From NCBI RefSeq assembly GCF_018873765.1, contig NC_057923.1:20803913-20867912 (forward strand): 64,000 bases of DNA, in the 5' to 3' direction. The position numbers and the translations under genes were made by a program. Source of the stretch: Telopea speciosissima (lineage: Eukaryota > Streptophyta > Magnoliopsida > Proteales > Proteaceae). The notes under the pieces are model-generated. The model was not told where the DNA came from, made no database searches, and was given only the letters and a program-made list of their open reading frames with translations. Below, in pieces: positions 1 through 10,377 of the stretch (the first letter of the stretch is position 1; each line of letters begins with the position of its first letter).

Positions 1-31
1 GTTCTTCAAGAATCTGAGGAGAGTTTCCCAT
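1..31 (-). CDS. Polyamine transporter (PUT/LAT-like), 5' end only, runs off window
   Basis: Reading leftward from the ATG at 29-31 gives MGNSPQILEE. This is nearly identical to the N-termini of the three long transporter genes in the window ([30 protein letters not shown]). The bases just upstream (32-60) also match the region upstream of PUT-2. This is therefore the first ten codons of another copy of the tandem gene family, on the same strand. Only the start is visible, so whether the gene is intact cannot be told. Confidence 0.8.
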   Translation of the reverse strand, partial: MGNSPQILEE

Positions 32-69
32 TGTGGGTTGCTCTTACCACTCACCACTGCCTTACCCAA

Positions 70-119
70 TTTGTTGTGTGTGTGTGTGTGTGTGTTTTGG
101 ATATATATATATATATATA
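70..119. repeat. (TG)n and (TA)n microsatellites upstream of edge PUT copy
   Basis: A TG run at about 74-94 is followed by a TA run at about 101-119, 45-90 bases upstream of the start codon of the edge copy. PUT-1 has the same TG/TA arrangement at 11845-11877. In PUT-2 and PUT-3 ordinary TATA boxes lie about 50 bases upstream of the start, so the TA run probably occupies the core-promoter position. Confidence 0.75.
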
Positions 120-240
120 GGGAAGCAGTTTTCTATCCGGGAGTGTGGCTTACGCTAGCACTCCTATGTGTCTATCTCTCTCCTCCTTAAAATATGGGGA
201 TAGAGGTGTCTTTTCACAGAGATCTTTTTCCCATATATAT

Positions 241-305
241 ACTAGGCTCTCACCATTGCGGGGTCTACAGAGGATCATAATGTATACAGCTTTATCCCGC
301 TTGTG
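241..305 (-). mobile_element. Au SINE, 3' part
   Basis: On the minus strand this reads as the 3' body of the plant Au SINE: a gggataaagctg-type segment, then tacattatga, then a 'gaccccgcaatggtgagagcct' -like end. The tRNA-like head is absent. It lies about 210 bases upstream of the edge transporter copy. A related fragment sits upstream of PUT-1 (11884-11965), and a copy with its head is at 27748-27880. Confidence 0.65.
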
Positions 306-340
306 TCAATCCAAGATATGTATGGAATTGGAAATGATTA

Positions 341-721
341 AGGGTGTGTTTGGTTGGTTAAAAAATAGATAGGAAGAAAAAGAGACAAAAAGAATGTTTT
401 ATGGTTGCATGGAGTTTGTGCTCAAACATAGGAGCACGCAAAACTACTGCCCACCGTCATAAATTAAAAAATCCTAATTTCAAAAATCTCATCCATATTG
501 ATGCCTTTGTGTGTTCTCATTGGCCCCGCATTGAGAACACCACCGGATAAGTTCTCTTGCTTTTTTGTTTTTATATATGTTGGGTGCTGTTCTCTGTGGA
601 GGAGTGTGGCCCCTATGCATACAGGACCAGTGAGAGGGGACATAGAAGCATCTTGGGCGGTACACTCCTCCCCCCCCCCCCCCCCACAAACTCCATCTAT
701 GTTTTACCAACCAAACACATG
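341..721. mobile_element. Tourist-like (PIF/Harbinger) MITE
   Basis: Inverted ends agggtgtgtttggttggt and accaaccaaacacatg bound 381 bases with no coding potential. A TTA lies on both sides (338-340 and 722-724), the expected three-base duplication of PIF/Harbinger elements. A run of 19 or so C residues (about 669-685) lies inside. The same element, lacking its right end, lies at 12678-13005 upstream of PUT-1, so it predates that duplication. Confidence 0.65.
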
Positions 722-1033
722 TTAAAATGGAACAGTCCAAATTCTAAAATTTAGATTGCCGTTGTAATTAGGGATGTAAATGGATAACCGACATTCGAAT
801 CCGCATTCGTATCCGCTTAGAGACATCCGTATTTGTTTAGAGATATCCGAAAAATAATCCGAATACTCTGATTAAAATCCGTCCAAAAAAATATCCGAAT
901 ACTGAATAATTTTAAGTAAATAATGATTTTGAGGGTTTTTTAAGATTCAACAGGTTCTAGAATATGATGAAAAGAGAATCATGATCTACGATATATGGAT
1001 TGAGAATGAATTGTATCCACTAGGAGGAGGAAG

Positions 1034-1244
1034 TGTTAGGGTTTAAGCACAAGGTTGCTTAAAACATTACACCCTGAGTATCTAGTTTGGAATACCCAGA
1101 CTGTTGCCTCCAGCTAGTATTTATAGAAAAACTAGGGTTAAGGTCAGATAGGTTAATTATTAGATTGCCCCTCACAGCCTGAGCATTAATACAAGTAGGA
1201 TTATATTAGAACATATGAAAGGATATTGCATAAATATCCTTACA
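1034..1244 (-). repeat. 3' LTR of truncated copia
   Basis: This repeat of about 211 bases matches 2443-2653, with roughly a dozen differences visible. It lies directly after the GGAAG duplication. Confidence 0.75.
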
Positions 1245-2159
1245 ATCTCCTCCTATGTTCTACATATATCCACCACACATGTATAGAAACCATTGTTTAA
1301 TCAGTAATTGAATCAATATAAATTGAATAAGTTGAATATCAACAATCCAACAAATCAAGTAAGTAAACTTCAAGAAATAAGGTTTTAGGTTAAAACTAAA
1401 CCCAACAATAAATCCGAAGTTCCACATGCAAGTGATTAAACCAAAAAAAATAAAGAAAAGTCATTGCAATCCATGTGATTTTACTTATTAAGTAAGTCAT
1501 CCTCATCGAGATCCAAATTCAACCGTTCTCCTCCATCTTCGTCATTCTCTGTAATTTGTCAAATATGAATTTCATAAGATAATATGAATTCAATCATTTG
1601 CACAATAGTATCTAGTTCAACAATAAGAACTTAGTACATTTCATATATGGCTGAAAGTAAATAAAAAACAAAAAGCATCATCATCAAGTTTCTTTACAAG
1701 AACACGATCCTATATACTCTCTATCATAAGGACTATATCATGTTTCCATTTGGAATACTGTGTTCGTCATATCAGTCATAGATTTATGTTGTATCATCAA
1801 ATTTGGAATGGTACACCATACTATGAAAGACACGTCATCAAATTTGGAATGACATAAAAACTAGCACAATATCATTGAAATATATCAGATATTTTTCATA
1901 TTCCTTTGTGAAATAACAAAGTAAGGAAACTTCACATGAAAATTTTCTACACCATCAAATTTGGAATGATTTCACAAACCCCTATACTTAGTAACCTAAC
2001 TAAGTTATCTAAAATATGTAAACTGTCTCGAATGCTTTCCAAGGCTAAATGAGATTCGAATAATTCAAAATAATACTGGGTTAGGTTAAGACCTGACTAA
2101 ATGGTCTTTAACTCCATCTCCCCCGTAGTTTTGAATGTTCGATTTTTGTTCAATCCCTT

Positions 2160-2430
2160 TGTAAGGGCATCTGCCGTATTATCCTTTGATCTCAGATCAA
2201 TCAAAGTGATAATCCCTTATTCTGTTCGATAATTCAGCATGGTCTGTTTCAGCCTGATATGTCTTCTCTTACCATTAAAGAGTGAGTTATTCACTATCGT
2301 CTTTGTTGTTTGACTATCACAGAATATAGATATAGAGTTTAACTTTAAACTCCTCAATGGAATATCCATGATCAGATCCTTTATCCACTTTGCTTCATCT
2401 CCCGAATAAGCTAGAGCATAAAGTTTCGAG
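2160..2430 (-). pseudogene. copia RNase H fragment
   Basis: The minus strand reads SGDEAKWIKDLIMDIPL, then SISIFCDSQTT, then GKRRHIRLK, then SKDNTADAL. These are the DEAKW, CDSQ, H-x-R and ADALTK landmarks of the Ty1/copia RNase H end of pol. An in-frame stop falls between the H-x-R motif and the ADAL motif, so the fragment is dead. Confidence 0.75.
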
Positions 2431-2442
2431 TATCTAGTTTGG

Positions 2443-2653
2443 GTTTAGGGTTTAAACACAAGGTTGCTTAAAGCATTACACCCTGAGTATCTAGTTTGGT
2501 ATACCCAAACTGCTGTCTCCAGCTAGTATTTATAGAAAAACTAGCATTTAGGTCAGATGAGTTAATTACTAGATTGTCCCTCACAGTCTGAGTATTAATA
2601 CAAGTAAGATTATATTAGATTATATGAAGGGATATTACATAAATATCCTTATA
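2443..2653 (-). repeat. 5' LTR of truncated copia
   Basis: Partner of the repeat at 1034-1244. Its outer edge abuts the second GGAAG copy. No primer-binding site is present on its inner side. Confidence 0.7.
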
Positions 2654-2811
2654 GGAAGGTCCAGGTTACACATGGCAAAGATGTAAACGGATGATCGAAA
2701 ATCCGAATCCATTTAAAGGTGTTCGTATTCGACCAGGGAATACCCAGCTCCGATCACATCTAATCCGTTTACATCTCTAGTTGTAATGAAATTAAAAGGA
2801 CAAGTAGAAGG

Positions 2812-2995
2812 AAATTTTTTTTTTTTTTTGTTATTGAGTGCTTATGTATATATTTATCTATAAAGAAAGAAAGTGACCTGAGGAGAGGGTAAGGATCGTA
2901 AAATACCAGTTATGAGACTCGAACTTGAGAGCTCCTAGTGACCATGGGCTCGGATCGAGCCACGGCTCAACATCTGAACTAGGCAGTTGTTGGTA
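2812..2995 (-). mobile_element. tRNA-derived SINE
   Basis: On the minus strand, an A-box-like segment (ctagttcagatgttgag) is followed by a B-box-like segment (aagttcgagtctcat). A unique body follows, and a T-rich tract at 2815-2830 marks the 3' side. The head matches the plus-strand SINE at 38455-38580. The equivalent site at 13085-13115 keeps only the head-proximal edge. Confidence 0.5.
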
Positions 2996-3615
2996 TTTTG
3001 TTTTATTTTTCGGTAAAGAGGAAGTGGAAGAGAAACGAGAGAGAGAAGAGAGTAGCAGATTGAGACTATAACGTCCACGTGTATGAGATATGATGACACC
3101 TCAACATGGGTTTCGTCTTTTTCCCAATGAATTACATCTATAACGTCCAAATGTATAGACTATGGACCCCACACTTGTGCTTTATTGCTGCCTGGCCATC
3201 CATCGATCAAGGGGTCCACATGGGGTCGTCTCTGTTACACTACAGTGGCATGGTATCGCTTTCCGTCCTGATCATCCAAGGAGAGATATTCACTGATCTG
3301 TATTGAATCGACGGTGTCGATCGAGGTTGCTCCATTCAAGAATGTCCCCACCACCATTGAAGATTGTTTTGCCTTTATTTTCTCATTTCTCTCTTGTGCC
3401 CTTTTTCTTTTGTTTTTTGGCGTACATATCTAAGGAAACTTGAAAGAAACTTCGTTATTGATCCTTGCTACAGCTACGGTCCATGGGATTATCGTGGTTA
3501 ACCTTAAAAAACTCAAAAAAAATTCATCAGTCTTCCAAAAGGCCCCATTACCTGTAATTATTTCGCTCCTTCCTCACCTTCTTTATTCCTCTACTTTTCT
3601 TTGTTTTTTTTGTCC
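2960..3615. repeat. Segmental duplication, copy A (partner 13088-13615)
   Basis: This non-coding segment matches 13088-13615 closely, for example gtggcatggtatcgctttcc and the 'ccatccatcgatcaagggg' segment in both. With the related 1-660 and 11817-13005 intervals, it shows that each transporter copy was duplicated with more than 1.8 kb (edge copy: about 3.5 kb including insertions) of upstream DNA. Confidence 0.8.
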
Positions 3616-4739
3616 TTTTGTCTTTGGTTTATTTTTCTATCCTTAAATCAATAATTTAATATATTTTTATAACATTAAGCCCACGTCACTCGTAAGTCAC
3701 CATCATAGATAGCAATCTGAGCACGGAACAAAATTTGGTATAAAGAGTGATAGGTCTCCAAAATTACGGGGTAGAAAGTCTATATTTAGATCCAAATTCA
3801 TCGAATTCCAGTTGTTTTAATGGGGATTTTTTATTATTCATTTACATTTCTCGTAGAGATTAGAGAGTTGAAGTCGGAGTCACAGTCGCACTATGTGCAT
3901 TGAACAAAAAACTAGCTAGAGAAGATAAAATTTCGGAGATGAAGGGTTGAATCCACTATTCTACTAGGATAGATGTCGAAGTGTCATATTTGAAATTACA
4001 TAGATATTATTATTAAAATATTTTTTCATTTATTTTCTTATAATAGGGAATTGAAATTTTTAATCTCAAAAAAGAAACTTTTGCAATCATTATCTTACAT
4101 AATTATATCACTAACTTCAAATTATTTCATATGTACTTATTAAATTTCAGTTTATTTTGCGTCCAGATCCATTAGATTTGAAAATTAAAATAAACATCTA
4201 AAGAGTATCATGACTGAATATGATAAGAAATTGAAGTAGTTTATACAATCATGTTGGATAAATAATAGTGCATCATATGGTACAAGTAATTTTGTTAGCT
4301 ATTCCATTGATGAAAAATGTTTCTAAAACCATACCTTAACAATCTGAATATCATCCAAATGACATATAATTAAGTTACTACTAGAAGTTCAAATATAAAT
4401 ACAATCTGAACTTAAAATGAACAAATTGTTTAATTAACATCTTTTACGATGGATGTGCCTTATACTAGTGGCTAAACTGACAAAGTTTTTCTATTCTTAA
4501 TGTTATCTAAAGTATATGATAGTAAATTGATCATGGTATCAAAGTTCTAAGAGATAAATGACAAACTCAACCTTCCAAATTTCTTCTCCCTCCCTCCCTT
4601 CCTTTCCCCCCCCCCCCCCCTTTTTTCCATTTTTGTGAATAGTTTCTCTATAATGCCACTTAAAATTTTACCACTTAGAAGGTGATGTAACATTTAAATC
4701 GTATGGATATCTAGGTAATTGTATAAATTAGGCTACACA
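3616..4739. other. AT-rich intergenic stretch
   Basis: I see no convincing coding sequence or repeat ends here. There is a C run at about 4604-4620 beside a T run, and otherwise AT-rich sequence with many stops in all frames. Confidence 0.5.
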
Positions 4740-5496
4740 TTAAGGATGTGATTTGGAATGTATTCTTGACCAAGAACGTGTTCTGAAAAGTAAATAAAGT
4801 TGTTTGGTAAGCATTCCATTCTCAAATTCTTGGAATGTGACCAAGAATGCAGCCCATTCTGGAATGGGCTTTTTTTCCCATTCCACGTTCGTTCTCTCTC
4901 TCTCTCTCCTGGCAGAAGCCTTAAAACCACATCCATCGATTCAATTGTAGATTTCTTCCAATTCTCTCCGGGCTTTCATGAATCGATTACTAAATCATTG
5001 CTGGTGAATGAAGTCCATGGTTTCCAAAGAACCCAGGAGTCTTGCGACTCTTTTCTGACCATGAACTCATCAATGGCGTCTTCGTATTCAAAGACAAAGC
5101 TATCTAAGAAATGGTTGGTCAAAATCAAGATTAGTGGTAACTTTCCTAAAATCAAAATTTCCAAAATTTATGGTATTTAGAAAGTTCCAGAATTGATGAG
5201 TCATCGTTCACAATGGGCATAGGTGAGATGGCATGCCAGTCCATGCGAGATGGGCTTGTTGAGCTCGGTTTGGCTTGTGCATGGGCCTCCATGCTGCTCC
5301 ATGTGAGTCCCGTTACACTTGGACCTCCATAACATATGAGAGAGAGTATAGGTAGAGTATAAGTAGTTGGCAAATATCAAAATAACTCAACTTTGGCAGT
5401 TTGGCCAACTGAATTTCAAAAATTAAGGGAACAACCTCAACTAATTGACGCTTAACATTGCATCTAATAAGGTGCCTTTCTTATCATTGTTGGCAC
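4740..5496. other. Intergenic stretch with a MITE-like segment
   Basis: The part at 4740-4900 has repeated forms of ttcttgaccaagaa and ccattctggaatggg and looks like an eroded MITE, but I cannot pair its ends. The open frame at 4800-5180 has no recognisable domain and I do not call it a gene. Confidence 0.35.
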
Positions 5497-5690
5497 TAGG
5501 GGTGCAAGTTTAGCCTTGACAGCCTGAACCCGCCTTGGCCTGCCCTGAGCCCGAACAGGGTCTGGGTTGAGATACCCTGACCCTGAGGGCAGGTCAAGGT
5601 TGGAAATTTTTTACCCTGAGTTGGACCGGACTGGGTTAGGGTTGAGGTTTTAGGCTGAGCCTGGCCTGGCCCAACCCGACCCTATCTTCT
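5497..5690. mobile_element. hAT MITE fragment (taggggtgcaag family)
   Basis: It starts with taggggtgcaagttt and has the same GC-rich subterminal repeats (gagccc, cctgagggc, cggcctggcc-like) as the complete element at 41942-42508. The right terminal repeat is missing. Confidence 0.6.
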
Positions 5691-6890
5691 TCTTCATGTT
5701 ATTACATTGATAATTTTGCATGCACATTCCCCCCCCCCCCCCACCTCCTCATCTTGATTATTTTGCATACACATTCCCCCCCTCCCCCTCCCTCGCTCCA
5801 AAGGAAAAGAAAGGACTAACTATCCTTTTACTCATGGTAAGGCGATTCCATGTTTTTATTGTGATTGAACGAGACTCTAAACATAGTGTCGAACTTCATA
5901 CATTAGGAGGAAATTTTTATCTTTATACATTATAATGAATGAGAAAAAGAAATCTGTTCGGAAGTGTAGTAGTGTACACCCTGCAACAATACATGGGGGT
6001 GAAATGACCCCGCCCATGAAATATGCAAATGACGCCCAAAATGAATAAATTAATTGAATTGAACTTTTTTGAGGGATACTCCAATCTATTAAAATCTCAA
6101 GGAAAAATGTTTCTAAAGAAAGAGTTGATCATGTGTGAGGTAAGGCAGCTGCATGATGGATTTTTTTTGGGGGATGGGGAGGGGAAGTTTATACGAAGGT
6201 GATTGCTGGTGCATGAAGAGGGCCTCAATAAAGAAAGAAAGAAAAAAGACTAAAACCACTGAAATTGGTATAGCTGCTCACCAACTTAGGATGTCAATTA
6301 CATGTTTTGGTTTTTTCTTGGTCGCGTTGCTTTTATACAAGCATCTGGGCCAATGGGTGAGAGAATGCCTAGATATCTATCCAGGGGGCAGAGGCGTCAT
6401 CTCATGGTGCCCTGTGAGGGGACGTAGAAAACACCAACAAGTTGATATCTTTTGCATCAATATAAAAGATACATAGTCAAATGAGAAGGGTAAAGGTCTC
6501 TCTAAGCAAGCAGGGTAGATAATGCCAACACCCTCTCTATCTTTGTCTCTCTCGTCCTAGCACTTTCTCTCCTCTCTACCCCTATTGATGAACCGTGTTC
6601 TACTTTTCCCTTGGGCTTTTCCACCTTGACGGTTCAGAGAATCCTCTCACAAAAAGATTGCCAGTTTGTTTCCATTATCAAAATTACATGGACCTCCCTT
6701 GACGAATGCCTAAAGTACATTTTCAACCTTGTGTTTCTAAAAACTACAAACGTAACCCCTGGTACCCCCTGGCACTCAAAAGGTTAGATAAACGTTTAGA
6801 TAAAATGTCTATATGACCAAAATGCCCTTTTCTTCTAAATGACTTCAATCCTTACTACAACCCCATTCTATCGACTTTGGATGAGAGGAT
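5691..6890. other. Intergenic stretch
   Basis: No gene is recognised. There are C-rich runs at about 5729-5743 and 5777-5787. A segment at 5863-5905 recurs at 7184-7225 (gaacgagactctaaacatag), so part of this region is locally duplicated. Confidence 0.4.
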
Positions 6891-7150
6891 TCTTTTTTTT
6901 TTTTTTTTTTGGTAAAAAATAAATTTATTGAAACTCAGGCCGAGACATAGCTAAGGCATCCAAGTTACAAAGATCTTGGAGCCAAAGAGTGGAAATGGGC
7001 CAAACTGTCTTACACGGCAAAGACAGGGCCTTCCTAGCTAGAGAGTCTGCAACAGTGTTACTCTCCATACAAATATGACTGAAAGAACAATCAACAAAGT
7101 ACATCGCCAAATGAAGAATGTCCTGGATGATAGACAAAGCCTCCAAAGGC
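6891..7150 (-). mobile_element. LINE 3' end (RNase H C-terminus)
   Basis: A T run at 6891-6911 (the poly-A tail of a minus-strand insert) is followed by a minus-strand frame at 6925-7146. This contains CSFSHICMESNTVADSLARKA, the C-terminal end of the RNase H-like (RVT_3) domain of plant LINEs. The insert is 5'-truncated, as is usual for LINEs. Confidence 0.75.
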
Positions 7151-7251
7151 CTTGGCCCAAGTAAGTTGGGTAATCCCTAGAATCGATTGAACGAGACTCT
7201 AAACATAGTGTCAAACTTCATACAAATCGAGAAATTCAACTACTCCCCTGT

Positions 7252-7903
7252 GATGTAGGAAACAAAGTATCTCGTGGACTGGCCAGACCAACCCGTATTT
7301 GGTTTTATCAAATGTTAATCGCTGGATGTGTTATTTAGACATCTCCCCTCCTATTGTAAATGCACTCACATCACCTGACCCCCAAGATAGACAATGCACT
7401 ACTAGCTTTAACATACTGCCTAATAACGATATACAATTTCCTGTTCTTTGATGTGCAGGCTTTTCTGAACCGTCAATGGGACTAACTGGATGGGGGTATT
7501 GCTTTTTGTTAGATGGCGAAAGTGTTTTAACATCTGTAAGAATTTCGCGTTCATTCAAACCAAGGGAGGCTGAGCTATTAGGAATCTTGCAGGGGTGAAA
7601 ACACGCTCTCAAGGAAGGAATCCATCCAAAGGAGATATGGGTAACTAACTATAGCCTTAGTAATTTTTTACGACCTGATTTACACCTCCCTGTACCTTCG
7701 ACAATGCTCTCTGTTTTGGTAGAATTAGCGGAACTCACCTCTAACTTCACCGTTATACCAATCTCCCTTCAACATAACCAATGGACAACATCTCTCTATT
7801 CTCATATTTTAGCTTCCCTCAGGACTACTACTCTCTCAAAGTGTTTTTTGTATGATGTACATACTTTTCTGGTTATCTAATAAATCATCTTTTCTCATCA
7901 AAA
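7252..7903 (+). mobile_element. LINE 3' fragment (plus strand) with 14-bp TSD
   Basis: The plus strand reads GFSEPSMGLTGWGYCFLLDGESVLTS, then SFKPREAELLGILQG, then LVELAELTSNF. This is an RVT_3 RNase H domain with a stop after LQG. The insert ends in atcaaaa and is flanked by an exact 14-base repeat, aactactcccctgt (7238-7251 and 7904-7917). It is a clean, 5'-truncated LINE retroposition of a family different from the 8842-10045 element. Confidence 0.8.
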
Positions 7904-7917
7904 AACTACTCCCCTGT

Positions 7918-8841
7918 TAACTTCAATTCAACCTAGGTGTAAGTAAGTTGGGTAATCCCTACAATCTTCGATTTAAGGCTTTAGAATGGTTGATGTTCTT
8001 CTTCCCTTGTAAATACCAAACCATCCCATTAAAAAACCTAAAACCCAAATGCTAGTTAGGATTTTATTCAAAATAGCTCTGAGTTTAGAGAAATCTTCGT
8101 CATAGACCTTATAGAAACCCCAATCGAAGCTAAAATATGGTTGTTGAGATTCAAAGAGATCGTAGAAAATTATAGAGCTTGGATCATGGTACTGAACTAT
8201 GATGGTGTTATGAAGCACATATATAGTGGGTGCATGGCATACTCTCCGGAAATGGAGAAAAATAAAATAATGGAAATTAATCATCATCAGTTAAAATGGG
8301 TCATAGGTGGGCTTGATCATCCTCTATCCTGTTTTGAATGGAAGAATGAAAGTGATACGACCAGGTGAGAGTGAGACTCCACTCCAGAGAGCCTTTGTCC
8401 TAATCCTCCTTCTGCAGGGCTCCAATTGGATTTTTGGAAAACTTATTAATTAATCCTCTAGTTTTGTTTTTTACCCTATGACACAGGTAGCTAGGTTGGC
8501 TGTTACTACTACAAAGCAAATTAAAAAATTAAAAAATTAAAAAAAAAAAAAAAATCATTTGTCCTTATGTGGGCCTATGGGGGTAGCACCGTACCTAGCA
8601 GAGAGAGGAGTTTGGAGAGTGACGTCAGAGCCTCAGAAGTAGTGGTGGTGGTGGTGGTGGAGCACAAAATCCAAATAAAATCTAAGAAAGACCTACTATC
8701 CCTATCTCCTTGTTTTAATACCCATCTGGTTCGCTCGGTCAAGGCCCTTACCTAGGCTGATACTATGGTTCCCAAAAATTCAGAGACTCCAAAATCCCTG
8801 TTGCCATCAAGACAAAATGCTACAAGTCCAACCAGATCCGT
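7918..8841. other. Intergenic stretch
   Basis: Overlapping frames at 7973-8368 have no motif I recognise. An A-rich run is at 8523-8554 and a short (GGT)n is near 8641-8660. Confidence 0.4.
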
Positions 8842-10045
8842 TCTTTTTTTATGGTAAAGGTGAAATTTATTCGGTAGAAGGACATGAAAAAACCGAGGGT
8901 TTCATTTACACGTAATTTATGAAGTCAAGGAGTGGAAAGTGACCAGACCATTTTACATGTCATAAATAAGCCCTTCCAAGCTGGAGAATGCACAACAAAA
9001 TTAACATCTCTAAAAATAAAAAAAATCAAAACAATTGTCAAACATAGCTGATAACTAGATAATTAATATCTTCAATCATTGGCTTCAAAAGAACCGGGGG
9101 AGGCTTGGAGGAATTGGTGAGGCAATTGATCACTTCTCGACAATCTGACTCCACCAAGAGCCTCGAAAGACCAGTGGAAGAAGCGTATAGAAGACCACTA
9201 CGAATGGCGAGAGCTTCCCCGAGGGATTCAGAAAAACAAAGCACCAATTCCAAGAAAGCAAAGACTTGAGCTCCACAGTGGTTCCTCCCTATACAACCAA
9301 GCCCAGCCTTGGAAGAGTCCAAAGGAACAGCAACATCAAAGTTGATTTTGACAAAATCAAGAGAAGAAGGGAGCCATAGAGCCAAAACCAGAGCAACATG
9401 TAGGGGAAGGGCCGTGGAGCCTCTATGAGGATGTGATAACACCTCCCAATATTCCTAAAAGGCAATGGAAGCACAGTGGTTTACCTCTTAGGGCGTCCAC
9501 TGCTTTCCATTAAAAATCAAATCGTTCCGGACCAACCAAAGGAACCAACAAATAAAAGAACGGAGAGATAAAGCTTTCATACACAAATCAAGACAGGATA
9601 GTGTAATATAGGCAAAGAGTTAACATAATTAAAACTAGAGTCACCCAGCATGTCCTATTTTAGTACATCATTGGGAAAAGAAGGGGATGTGGGGGCAGGA
9701 ATATGCATATCATTTAATACCATTTTAGGAAAAACCAAATAAAATAACACGTAATAATAAAAACTGAAAAGAATCACTGAAGAAAGTATTTATCAAGCAA
9801 ATTTTTAGAGTAGATGGAAATGCATAGCTGTTCCACCGAGCGGTGGGAGAGATATTCGGTTCTCAATCCCAAAGGACCCGTAACCCAACTACGCTTAGAC
9901 TAGTCCCATGAAAGGAAAAGATGTCAATTGGATTCAACACAAGATCCACAAACCACACAATAGGAATCAAGCTATGTCCATTTTGACAATATTGCTTTGA
10001 CGGGGATTCCTGCATGTAAAACACGCCAAAAATATATATACACAA
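8842..10045 (-). mobile_element. 5'-truncated LINE with zf-RVT and RNase H remnants
   Basis: The minus strand reads, in order, CVVCGSCVESN-stop-HLFLSWD (zinc-binding RT domain, about 9990-9880), RSFICWFLWLVRNDLIFNGKQWTP (about 9560-9490), and FVKINFDVAVPLDSSKAGLGCIGRN through SLGEALAIRSGL to LLVESDCREVINCL (RNase H, about 9370-9100). A T tract at 8845-8851 marks the tail. Stops and frame changes make it dead. The zinc domain closely resembles that of the LINE at 28255-28985. Confidence 0.8.
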
Positions 10046-10377
10046 GAAATGAGCATGGTAGGACGATTTTAGCCATCTAAGCTTTTTATTGTTTTCTATA
10101 GCTTTTGAAGCGGAAAATTAATTTTAACTGCTCAAATTAATGCAAAAGTTCTCAATTGTTAGAATCACGCACCTTATCAAGCTGATTTTTGGATCCAATT
10201 AATCCATTCAATATATTCACCTATTATGAATTCCATTCCAATCTTCTTATCAGACACAGATGAGCAGAGAAGGGAAAGGGGGAAAAAATAAGACAGCTGC
10301 TTTTTCTATTACTCTATAAGTAAAAGTTCCTCTACAGGAGCACATCTAGAAAGTTCTCTCTTGAAATAGTATTTGGG
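10046..10377 (-). other. 3' flank of PUT-1, repeated near 27.5 kb
   Basis: The 10046-10335 part is homologous to 27515-27745 (acaagaaatgagcatg and actatgaattccatt -like stretches). A minus-strand AATAAA lies at about 10085-10091 and could serve as the polyadenylation signal for PUT-1, about 290 bases beyond its stop. Confidence 0.55.

Larger units (their letters stand above)
1034..2653 (-). mobile_element. Truncated Ty1/copia retrotransposon nested in the MITE
   Basis: Two direct repeats of about 211 bases (1034-1244 and about 2443-2653) begin near TG and end TACA/TATA. They are flanked by an exact GGAAG duplication (1029-1033 and 2654-2658). The inside retains only an RNase H piece on the minus strand and a purine-rich tract beside the left LTR. 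Gag, integrase, most of the reverse transcriptase and the primer-binding site are gone. The inner edge of the right LTR shares gagtatctagtttgg with the LTR itself, which suggests the deletion used microhomology. Confidence 0.8.
769..2779. mobile_element. hAT-type MITE (~387 bp) interrupted by a copia element
   Basis: The left end tagggatgtaaatggat is inverted at the right end (atccgtttacatctcta). It is flanked by an exact eight-base direct repeat, GTTGTAAT (761-768 and 2780-2787), as in hAT transposons. Removing the copia insertion leaves about 386 bases. These match in reverse the 388-base element at 32401-32788, including the interior segments (ttctagaatatgatgaaaag and following). Confidence 0.85.

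Noticed and set aside
7973..8368. 104- and 75-residue frames on opposite strands
   Set aside because: No motif, mutually overlapping, AT-rich composition.
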